From: Urechis unicinctus | Lineage: Eukaryota > Annelida > Polychaeta > Xenopneusta > Urechidae | Length of the DNA: 64,000 nt | Direction: 5' to 3' | Assembly (NCBI GenBank): GCA_034190875.2 | Contig: CM067354.1 | Location: forward strand, 5,607,924-5,671,923 | Shown here: positions 54,421 through 64,000 of the stretch, one piece after another | How the letters are laid out: every line of letters starts with the position of its first letter | Position numbering within the stretch: the stretch's first letter is position 1 | Program-made: the position numbers and the translations under genes | Notes under the pieces: generated by a model | What the model was told of the DNA's origin: nothing | Databases searched by the model: none | The model's input: the letters and a program-made list of their open reading frames with translations, nothing else

Positions 54421-55140
54421 CTATCTCGAAATTCTTTTATATTCGCGTTTGGTCTTAATCATCTCCTTCACCCAGCCCACAATTGGCCCTCCGCTATCGA
54501 CCCATAAATGATGCCAAAATATTGACTGCTCCTTATAAGGATTGACTAGGGTTTTCCAGCCTGTCTTTGACTTTCGTCTTACAGAAGGAATAGCCTTCTG
54601 TGCCGCTAATATACATGCATTAAGGTTTGCTTCGTGATAATAAATAATTGCGTCGGTATGGTCAGTACAGTGCGCGTCATTACATTGCAGTGCTTCGTAT
54701 GGCAACTCTATATCAGCAAGTAAATCATTGAGTTGACCTTTGAACGCCTCAATGTTAGATGCATTAGCACATTTCCAAGAAGGCAAAGTATGCAATACTT
54801 TGCCCTGCATGGGCACAAATTCAACAGGAATGTCAAGCTCTAAAATTACTGGACTGTGGTCTGACAGGTTATGACCTTCATGTAAGCAATGATAATCGGT
54901 AATGAAGTGGATCATATTATCCGAAACAATAAAGTGGTCAATACAAGACGTAACAAACGAAAATGAATTTTCATAAGTATAATTCACAGTTGAACATGAG
55001 CTCAATAATCCAAATTTCATACTTTCGACCTCACAAAATGTCTTAAGCAGCGTAGTGTGTCTTGAGTTATCTCTGCTTAGGTCAGTATTAAAATCACCAC
55101 CAATGACAACATATTCAACATCATTTTTTATTAAGCGCAA
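54421..55140 (-). CDS. LINE endonuclease C-terminal part and linker to RT
   Basis: Contains the second half of an apurinic/apyrimidinic-type endonuclease: 'VVIGGDFNTD' (residues 11-20), 'SCIDHFIVSD' (65-74) and 'LSDHSPV' (92-98), which hold the Asp/Asn/His active-site residues of the APE fold. A basic linker follows, rich in Lys/Arg, to a TAG at 54421-54423. The codons after the TAG are in the same frame as the RT, so only this one stop separates them. The 5' end overlaps the upstream endonuclease part in a different frame around an A6 run. Not a free-standing gene. Confidence 0.9.
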   Translation of the reverse strand: MRLIKNDVEYVVIGGDFNTDLSRDNSRHTTLLKTFCEVESMKFGLLSSCSTVNYTYENSFSFVTSCIDHFIVSDNMIHFITDYHCLHEGHNLSDHSPVILELDIPVEFVPMQGKVLHTLPSWKCANASNIEAFKGQLNDLLADIELPYEALQCNDAHCTDHTDAIIYYHEANLNACILAAQKAIPSVRRKSKTGWKTLVNPYKEQSIFWHHLWVDSGGPIVGWVKEMIKTKREYKRISR

Positions 55141-55573
55141 TTAACGACCTTATCTCGTTCAACACATCTCGATACAATTCTACATTAATTGTACAGTTTG
55201 AGTCGCACGGCATGTATACAGTGATAAGAAGCATTTTAGCGTGGTTAGGTACTGTTATCACGCAAGCACTAAGTCTATTACAATCAGACGTCAGTGGCTC
55301 TATTGCACAACCAAGCGACTTTTTAAAAGCAATGGCACAACCACCATATGGTCGCCCGATTAGTAATTGTCCCTCATTGACCCCTGATACGCCAATCACA
55401 GTGACATCATCCAATTGATTTTCTAATAAGCAAAGGTTTTCTTGTAAACACCAGTGTTCTTGGAGTAACAATATATTACAATTTCGCAGCAATGAATTGA
55501 TATAAGCTATACGATCGCTAGCATGTCCTTTACAATTGAAAGACGCCAGCGTTAATTTGTTAGTGGTAGCCAT
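55121..55573 (-). CDS. LINE endonuclease N-terminal part
   Basis: Starts at ATG 55571-55573 with 'MATTNKLTLASFNCKG', giving the conserved Asn 13 of the APE endonuclease, then 'ILLLQEHW' with the catalytic Glu 39, and 'VYMPCD' near residue 119. The enzyme nicks the target strand to start target-primed reverse transcription. The frame ends after 150 codons just past an A6 run at about 55127-55132; with one A fewer it would read into the following endonuclease frame, so a homopolymer indel (mutation or sequencing error) explains the split. The ATG choice rests on the motif position near the N-terminus, as usual for such ORFs. Confidence 0.9.
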   Translation of the reverse strand: MATTNKLTLASFNCKGHASDRIAYINSLLRNCNILLLQEHWCLQENLCLLENQLDDVTVIGVSGVNEGQLLIGRPYGGCAIAFKKSLGCAIEPLTSDCNRLSACVITVPNHAKMLLITVYMPCDSNCTINVELYRDVLNEIRSLIALNKK

Positions 55574-55680
55574 TTATGTATGAATAAAAAAATAACAAAA
55601 TGTGGTCAAGAACATCAACGCGAACTTTTGTCTTCGTTGCTTACTTGCTTAGACTTGAAAAATCTCCGGACACAAACATC

Positions 55681-55827
<147 letters not shown>

Positions 55828-58800
55828 TAATTAGGAAAAACGGTCAATTTAAGAGAGATGAAACGCATTAACTAGAGGGGTTTATCGTGCCATGTTGACC
55901 AAATATGCATGTTATTTATCGGCTAGTGTTATAAATATTTAGATATTTCGTGAATTGGTGAATAGCTTGAGACCCGTTGCGATGCGATTGAGGAGATGCA
56001 GTTTATAAAAATACATGATATGAAATTCTTCTCAAATAAAAAGTTAAACAACGGAATTTGGAGGCCGGGACAAATGAAATGTTTGAGGCCAAGTAGTTGT
56101 TAACAATTCCGGCCGATGGTGGGTGCTTGCTCTTTGATTTGATTGTAGGTATCACTTATTCACTTGTTAACTTCCGCTGTTTTGAATTTATACTTGGGGA
56201 ATTATCATGCACCTACCTACAAATATTGTTTTGGTGAATAGGACCCATTTTGTGTGCTCTTTACAGATGGCGGGCAACTGAGTGCAAGGCGAGGTGGTAA
56301 AATTAACTCATTGACATTTTAACGCCCGGGGTTTTGCATATTAACTAAATTGCCTTCTTAGAATTAGAATATTTTAAGTTTTTAAAGGTATCACAGTTCT
56401 CTTTGATGATCTTGGCGACCACAAAACGATATACACTGTGTCTGATACACTGTGCTTCATTCATATGATCAGATCAACGAGTTGCAACAAAAATGTTTCC
56501 GTTATGCAGGATTGATCTGTTTGTAAGACCTGTTGATAGCCGGTACAATACGTACATTCGTTACATGGTTTACTCTCACTCAGTCAGCGGTAATGTGGCA
56601 CCTCATTCCAGTGTGTGTTTATCTATTTGATACAATTTATAACTTTTCATTTCTGTACATACTAGAGTGTTGATCACGTTTGCGACGACAAATTAACTAG
56701 TTTTTGTGACCATCGTATTGACTGATATTATTATATTGCTTCACGTGTCAATTCAAGTTCTCATGCGATACAAATTAAATTTTTACATAATACATTTCAA
56801 TGGCAATTCAAATCTCATTTCTGAGGTTTAAGCTTAACTCTTTGTTGTGTGACCCAATATTTACGCAGCTAGTATTAAATGGCGATCGGTGCGACGAGTT
56901 ACATATTCAGGGTCATTCTATGGTGGCCATAATTTAAAATGCTTTGCAAAACCTGCGGCACATTATCACGAACAAGAGTCATTGGTCCATGGCAAAATTT
57001 ATCATTTGTAGAATTCGTTAATTGAAACAGTGGTACGGCCCCTAATTTATTAAGATTTACACGACAGCAGCTGTGAAATAACACATTATTTGATATAAAC
57101 ATTATCGCTTACCAGCACATTATCTGCAAAACATTATCGCTTGGCAGCTCCAATTCAGTGCTCGAGCAAAAGATAGGCACTGGTTTACGCCCATATAGCC
57201 TCAATGCCAAGTAAGCCGTGCTATAACTGCGACCCTGCGCTCACAATATCATCTAGGTAGGGACAATATTGGAGAAAGATAGCCCCACTGCTCCAACATG
57301 ACAACACTACGGTGACGTCTCTAATATCACGCACAACCTTGTAAGTGTTATAACAAAGATTTGCCCAAAAGTCCTTTGCTTGCCACCGCTTATCTGTTGC
57401 GTATCATGACCATCGGGAAGTCACAGTATTATTTCCCATTAGCTCCCATCGCAACCGCCAATTCTAACATCAGAGTCCAGATTGCCATTTCTAAGACCCA
57501 TACAGTGCCAAGGCCACTATACGATACCGTATCTGTCAACGTACATGTGCTTACGGGGAAGTCACAGTATTATTGAGTGGCATCGCCAAAAAAACTTCAG
57601 TTAGCGAGGATTGTATCACTAAACAAATTATATAAGCATATTACGGCAATCACAGTGTTGTAAATCTACATAGTTTAGTGAACATCGCCGTTGGGAATGA
57701 TAGGCATAAGCTAATTCCTATATTTGTATACCCCCCATACACCCCTGCCGATACATACCATAGGTTCACGCTAATTATTAAATATAATTATCCCAGGGTA
57801 TCAAATTAGTTTCTATCAAAGTTTTCTGTACATACTAGCTTTCACTAAACGTTTTGCGACAGTTGTCTTCCCATTATATGGCTTCCACGTGCATATCTTT
57901 CATGCATCAAGTGTTAATTTTTACATAAATTCTATTTCAATCGCAATTTTGGTCTAATTTGGGAGAAAGACGAAGCTTGCGCAATTTGTCGTGTAGTGCA
58001 CCAATATGTCTGCGTACCCCCCCCGTAATGGCGATAATCACCAGTGTGACCATATTAACCAACGCATTCATATGGTGGCCATAAAATGAATGTTATGCTG
58101 CTTGAACGACGAAACGAGTAGTGGACATTATTACGAACAATTAGTCATTGGTGCATGGCAAAATTTATCATTGATTTGTAGGAATTCGTTAATTGATGAA
58201 GTGGTAGCGGTTACGGTTATTGACCGAAGCGCCAAAATATTGGAAATACAGGCAGCGAGATAGGGACATTATCGCTTGGCCACCATTAGGGGGAGGAGCT
58301 CGAGAAAGAAAGAGATCGGGGAGAAGACATATAGCCTCAAGACAGCTCAAGTAGAGTTTATAACTGAGACAGGTTGACAGAGGAGCTAGAGAGTTGTATT
58401 GATATTTGTATATGTGAATTGAATTTAAAAAGTTAAACAACGGAATCTTGGGCCCGCCGGGACAAGGTTAGATTGTAATATCACGCCATTCTTTCAAATG
58501 GTGGTTTATAGCATGTCCCTTTGCTTGCCAGCCGAGAATTGATCATGTTTTCGTGTATCATTTATTCACTTGGACAGAAAGAGGAAAGATTCTCGCTATC
58601 ATTTAAATTTAACAATTATTTTGTGTGCTCTTTACAGATGGCGGGCAACTGAGTGCATATGCAATTGTTGCTCTGTGAGGTGGTAAAATTAACTCATTGA
58701 CATTTGTAACGCCCGGGTTTGCATATTAACTAAATTGCATTCTTAGAATTAGAATATTTTAAGTTTAAAAGGTATCACAATTCTCATTGATGATCTTGGC

Positions 58801-60320
58801 GACCACAAAACGATATACACTGTGTCTGATACACTGTGCTACATTCATATGATCAGATCAACGAGTGCAACAAAAATGTTTCCGTTATGCAGAATTGATC
58901 TGTTTGTAAGACCTGTTGATAGCGGTACAATACGTACATTCGTTACATGGTTTGCTCCCTCAGTCAGCGGTAATGTGGCACCTCATTCCAGTCAAGTTTA
59001 TCTATTTGATACAATTTATAACTTATTTCTGTACATACTAGAGTTTCGATAACGTTTGCGACGCATGGTACGACTGATTATTATATTGCTTCACGTGTCA
59101 CCGCTTTCATGCATCAAGAGTTAAATTTTTACATAAATTCTATTTCAATGGCAATTCAAATCTCATTTCTGAGGTTAAGCTGAACTTTGTTGTGTGACGA
59201 ATATGTCTTGCTAGTATTAAATGGCGATCGGTGCGCAGTGGACATATTCAGGGTCATTCTACTGGTGGCCATAATTTAAAATGCTTTGCAAACCTAGCGG
59301 CACATTATCACGAACAAGAGTCATTGGTCCATGGCAAAATTTATCATTTGTAGAATTCGTTAATTGATGAACAGTGGTAGGCCCGGTTTACGAGATTTAC
59401 CGAAGCAGCCTGTGAAATATGCAGATATGCATGATATCACATTATCGCTTGGCAACCATACTCTCAGCCAATCAGTGCTCGAGAAAAAGATCGTCTTTCT
59501 CCCATATAGCCTCAAACGCCAAGTAAGCCGTGCTATAACTGCGACCCTGTCACAATATCACCTAGTAGGGACCAGATTGGAGAAGATAGCCCCACTGCTC
59601 CAACATGACAACACTACGGTGGGTCTTAATATCACGCACACCTTGTAAGTGTTATAACAAAGATTTGCCAAAGAGTCCTTTGCTTGCCAGCCGCTTATCT
59701 GGTTGCGTATCATGCATCGGGAAGTCACAGTATTATCCCATCGCCCCGGAATCTATCAGAGGCGCGCAATTCTAACACCTGCCGAGCCACTTCTACGGCG
59801 GTACAGTGTTGCAGGCACTATACGACGACCAACGCCGCTGGGAAGTCGGCAGAGCTCTAATTGCCGGAGTTGGCAACATTCAACAAGTCTCACACAACAA
59901 ATTATCGAAGCATATTCCAATCAAATAGTAAAACAGTCAAAAGAGTGGTCTAGGTGTTTGAAGGAAGCTTTCCTATATTCGGAAATAGGTCCCAGACAGA
60001 TGCCTTACATACCATAGGTTCACGCTAATTATTAATGTAAGGAAACAGGGTCGTGCGCATGGTTATCGCAAGTAGGTGCCATCGCAACAAGTACGACACA
60101 CCGCGTCGTCGTGTTCTTTCCCCATATCACCAGTGTGACCATACGTTAACCAACGCATATCATATAATATACAGTAAAATGAATGTTATGTTCGAGGCCG
60201 AGTAGTGGATAACATTAGTGAACAATGGTGGGTGCTTGCTTTATTGATTGTATCATTGATTCACCGGTATATTGAATGAATTCTATCGGCAATTAACATC
60301 TACAATTAAACTGCATCTAT
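55828..60320 (+). repeat. Unit X, copy 3, 3' part with internal segmental duplication
   Basis: Resumes at 'ttaattaggaaaaacggtc', matching X copy 1 near 22885 ('accaattagaaaaaaaacc'). From about 56251 it contains a duplicated block: segment A (about 56251-58080) and segment B (about 58622-60310), offset 2371 bases at the start and 2304 at 'gttataacaaagatttgcc'. Differences between A and B are mostly indels of one to a few bases. A third, degraded piece lies between them at about 58080-58600. Small frames (for example near 58822 and 59364) are not conserved between A and B, so no gene is called. The CTG-rich 3' end of X copies 1 and 2 is missing. Confidence 0.8.
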
Positions 60321-60350
60321 TTAGTGAATAGGAGCCAATTGGTATGATCT

Positions 60351-60351
<1 letters not shown>

Positions 60352-60399
<48 letters not shown>

Positions 60400-60412
60400 T
60401 ATATATATATAT

Positions 60413-60480
<68 letters not shown>

Positions 60481-60482
60481 CC

Positions 60483-60525
<43 letters not shown>

Positions 60526-60632
60526 CACGTGTATATATATAAATTTTATATATATATATATATACATATATATATACATATTTATATATATGTGTATATT
60601 TGTTTATATTTATATATATATATATATATCTA
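60352..60632. repeat. (TA)n tract after X copy 3
   Basis: Mostly TA with islands such as 'gaacacgtgtatatata'. It closes the X copy in the same way as 24286-24670 closes copy 1. Confidence 0.97.
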
Positions 60633-61644
60633 GTGCTTTTTTGCCACGCGGCAGGCCGCCATACATAGTTTAATGTTTTGCCCTGTCCATTGAGACGTAA
60701 CTAGCGATAATCTGTTATATTTAATGATACCGTGGCGCTTTAAATTTGGTGGTTTATAGGCATTGGCCGTGTTCGTTTGGTAAGAGCTGCCTGGTAACGA
60801 CGACCTATTGATCTGTTGAATATTTCATTGGGCATACATCACAGAGAAACGGACAGAGCTTTACCTTCAGAGCTGAAAGAAAAACCTCATGCTATCATTT
60901 AAATCTCTCCCCTGACCAATTGCAGCAATACTGTTATGAGCCAGAATCTGAGGTTCATTCCCCGAAGGCGATCGATAACCAATAACAAATTCCGCAAATA
61001 TAAGCGTTCAACCTGCAACAACTGCTGGCAGCATCCTCTCTGACTCCTTCCTAAGGCAGAATAAGGCGTGGGCTGGAGACCATTAAATTTGCTAATGTAG
61101 CTTTCCAAGACCAAAACTGCGAACAAATTTGCAATAACCGGGAAAGCGCCCATTTGTATTGAAGTAATTTGTGACTTAGAAAAACGAGTGTAAAATTGAT
61201 TCCGAGTCTCTACGTTGACAAAATAGCATAGACCATTTTTTTGTAAAAGGTGTGTATTGTTGTTAAACAATTATGCATACCGTTTAATGTGATTAACCTT
61301 CAATGGAGCTCTTATTGGGAATTCACTGCCGGTGTGATTAGTCAAGGCCTGGTCATAAATTTACGTGTGTAAGTTAACATGATATGACACGGCTTTGCGA
61401 GATCGAACGGCGTGACGGGTGAGAGGAAAACAAAAATGCTGTATTCCAGCCCTTTGCGTGGATCTTTCATGCTACACGTATTCATAAGATAAGTCTAGTA
61501 GTCGCTGGCCATGAATTTGGACATATTGGCTAGAAAGTGTTTAACCAAGTACATTTGTTTGCGCCGTAACACTGCCCGCTGTGTCGACAGAAATAAGTTG
61601 GAGTCATATCCAATTATATACTAGCCAATACTCTAGATTTGAAT
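60633..61644. other. No gene recognised
   Basis: A minus-strand open frame of about 120 codons (60899-61270) has no recognised domain and no counterpart before Y copy 1. It is left uncalled. Confidence 0.45.
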
Positions 61645-63037
61645 TGGTTTTGACACAAAGTGAGATATGTCGAGGCTGTGGTTTACAATGCGGGAAATAT
61701 TCGCCTCTTGTCACTTTGTTAGCGCTTATTGACGAAGAGGGCCAAACAACACTTAACAATGGGAGGATAATACATCTAATTTCATGTAAATGTCCGCAAT
61801 TTTCACTATCACCAGTGTTAATCTATGCTAATTTTGTACCAAAATTGCACTTTCTGGATGCAGATATTCAAATATGAAATGCGGCTGCTTCTATTCAGCC
61901 AAACTAATTTCAATAACGGAGGATTTGACATTAATGATTAGAATAATTTTGCCCTAATTATTCACCTCATCTTAGACTTCCCCTGAAAGAAATGTACTAT
62001 GACATCATGGTGGGGTAGCAGCGTTTCTTATTTTTTTTAGCGACCTTTTTTGACAAATAAAATAACTCAAGAATAAAACAGTAATGTAATTTACCTGTCT
62101 ACTTTGCGACATTGCTTTGTGTAGTAAATGACTGAATTTACCATCAATTGACAAAGCATACAGATACAATATTACAACAGACAGTCAAATGGACTTGATT
62201 ACGACGGTATAGAATACAAAGGCATGTTACAACGATTCAGAGAGACAACAATTTTACCAAATAGCCAACTGTGATATTGCCTCCTTGCTACAACACGTAA
62301 CAGGCCTGGCTAAACGGCAAGGCACAGAGGTCGACAGCTTGAAGTCAAAAGTCGAGAACTTTAATGACTGCAGTTCATTCCGTCAAGACCGATTGACATG
62401 GGACATTGTATGCTGTCTATAATGCAATGTTAAACGAGGCTTACCTGTTAGGTGATGTTTGATTAATATCTTACCTCCCCATTTAAGCATGTGAGATCAA
62501 GCGAGGGAGCTCATGCGCATCAGAAGTCCATCTATAAAAAGTGACCGCTTGAGAAGAGTTTACAAATTTCTAAACTGAGCCTTTTGACAAACTTGCTGTG
62601 TACAACAGAGCACGATACGACGAGCCATCTTAGCACCAATATGCGCCACCTGCAAGTCAGGTCACACGACTAAGCACGAAGTTTTCAATTAATCTAACGA
62701 CCTTGATAAAGACATAAGTTGCCTGGTTGACAGCATAAATTGACGACATCAATAAACCAAACGTCCCGTGTATTTGAGTTTTACCCTACTAATATGCGCC
62801 AACTGAGCCGGTAAGATGGCATAAAAGAAATTAGAAAGGTGCGGCTCATCAAAGGAGAAAACGATAATACCATGTGTTCAATAGTGAACAATATTCAAAC
62901 ACGGCGGAGATTAATCGGCGTTGCTGCTGTATAGAATAAGATTCTCTTTGTGATGCGAGCGAATCAAACCAATTACTTGACAAGAAAATGTCCCGGGATT
63001 ATGTTTATTTGTTACGACCCTGTATGTTCACGGTCGT
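61645..63037 (+). repeat. Unit Y, copy 2
   Basis: A compact version of 46656-50010 in the same orientation. It follows X copy 3 and a TA tract, as copy 1 follows X copy 2 and a compound tract. It ends at the hairpin 'acgaccctgtatgttcacgg' (63014-63033) plus 'tcgt'. A 98-codon frame beginning at 61581 is not preserved in copy 1. Confidence 0.85.
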
Positions 63038-64000
63038 ATTAGATTTCATACCGTTTCATCATCTCACTCAATGGCTATAAAGTTGACAGAAATCAAAATA
63101 TAAATATTCGTCGATGATTCTGCTGTTCGAACTATAATTATATGCGATATCTCAGTAATTGGCTTAACGATCTCTGGTTGAAGTATAAACCATGTCAAAT
63201 ACCGATGCAGGTTATACCTTGTACAAGGGAGAAGGGTGTGCCGTTGGCTGCCTTAGCTGCCCTATAAAATGTAAACCGCGGTATCTTTGACTGTCCCGTT
63301 ATACTTGGCTTGCCCGACTTAACCGAGTTAACGCTGCCTCATTAACAATTGTTATTCTAATAAGCTATGTGAAATCTGCAGACACGAGGGGTACTTTATG
63401 GTAGCAGCAACAGGTCATAGCATGGGGCCAAAAAACAAATTGCTATATTTGATTAATGCCAACATTTATATATGAAATATAATAGTGCTTTACCGTTCGT
63501 CATCGAAAGGGAAGTAATTTTTGAGTGTCTTGTGAACCAGGTATATTATTTAAAAATCTAGGTCACACGTTATATCTTACTCACCCCATATATCTGTACA
63601 CTGAAAAATGATCAGGTGTGTTTGGTCGGGGTAACACCACAATGGTGACAATCATGGCAACATATAGTAAGGACATTCGTCAGTCGTACTAACCTCTACA
63701 AATAATAAGAACATAAGCGACAGTGTTTACCTCATCCACCCCGATACATCTTGGCGTCCTTCCGATGCACCATCGAGGCAATTATTAGTACGTGTAATCC
63801 CCTGAGGCACACATTAGCGATTGATATTTGCGAACTCATAACAGCAGCTTCTAAGCACACATCAGACATGAGTTGTTAGGGGTTATCGTGCGAATAATGA
63901 AGCCCCAGTAGGCAAAGACACCTTGTACGTATTGGATTATGCGTTGTGAGCCACCACGTAAATAATCGCATCACACCTCATACATCATAGTATTCAATTA
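63038..64000. other. No gene seen at the right edge
   Basis: AT-rich with short frames only. It does not match the DNA after Y copy 1. Confidence 0.5.

Larger units (their letters stand above)
52424..55680 (-). mobile_element. APE-type non-LTR retrotransposon (CR1/jockey supergroup)
   Basis: A near-complete minus-strand LINE: about 105 bases of leader, an endonuclease plus reverse transcriptase frame of about 1,010 codons, and a short (about 80-base) 3' UTR with 'aataaa' near 52466 ending in an AT-rich tail at 52424-52460. No first ORF (gag-like) is present, so the element is either a single-ORF type or 5'-truncated at the (TG)n tract. Only two lesions interrupt the frame, a TAG at 54421-54423 and a one-base shift in an A6 run near 55130. 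By contrast, the host X repeat is heavily diverged, so this is the youngest recognisable insertion here. The exact clade (CR1, L2 or a relative) is not settled. Confidence 0.9.

Noticed and set aside
54421-54423. Programmed stop-codon read-through in the LINE
   Set aside because: A single TAG with no recognisable read-through signal is better explained by mutation or sequence error in one copy.
60899-61270. 123-codon minus-strand frame
   Set aside because: No family resemblance and no second copy to test for conservation; not enough to call a gene.

Overview
The window is eukaryotic, almost certainly metazoan, accessory DNA made of repeats. It carries an APE-type non-LTR retrotransposon (LINE), a decayed Ty3/gypsy LTR element, a decayed Polinton/Maverick-like element and a dozen long (TA)n or mixed TA/GA/CT tracts. 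It has no operons, no rRNA or tRNA genes and no CRISPR array. I could not support any host protein-coding gene. The mix of Polinton, gypsy and LINE families suits an aquatic invertebrate (cnidarian, mollusc or similar), but the species cannot be fixed from the sequence.

Layout. (1) 17-1488 and 31014-32500 are inverted copies of one repeat (unit Z). Just inside them, 4041-4483 and 29288-29722 are inverted copies of a second repeat (unit V), so two nested inverted pairs enclose about 32.5 kb. The left V ends in a near-perfect 34-nt foldback that runs straight into a (TA)n tract. (2) Between the arms lie a gypsy fossil (6077-9860), a GC-richer Polinton-like fossil (10870-15120), a V relic (17048-17402), and a tandem pair of a third repeat, unit X. 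(3) Unit X occurs at 22360-24285, 39690-43930 and 52010-60320, bracketed by TA tracts. A fourth repeat, unit Y, follows the second and third X copies (46656-50010 and 61645-63037), so X-Y looks like a segmentally duplicated module. (4) The only element with long open frames is the minus-strand LINE at 52424-55680, inserted into the third X copy. Its reading frame is continuous except for one stop and one homopolymer frameshift, so it is far younger than its host repeat.

The strongest unexplained signal is at 20681-22110. It is a second copy of the neighbouring X unit in which islands close to identity alternate with stretches overwritten by atatat or gagaga. A smaller, GA-filled case lies at 58080-58600. 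These are either a real low-complexity overwriting process or a systematic consensus artefact of the assembly; raw reads would decide.

Repeat relations were found by eye. Boundaries are good to tens of bases at best.
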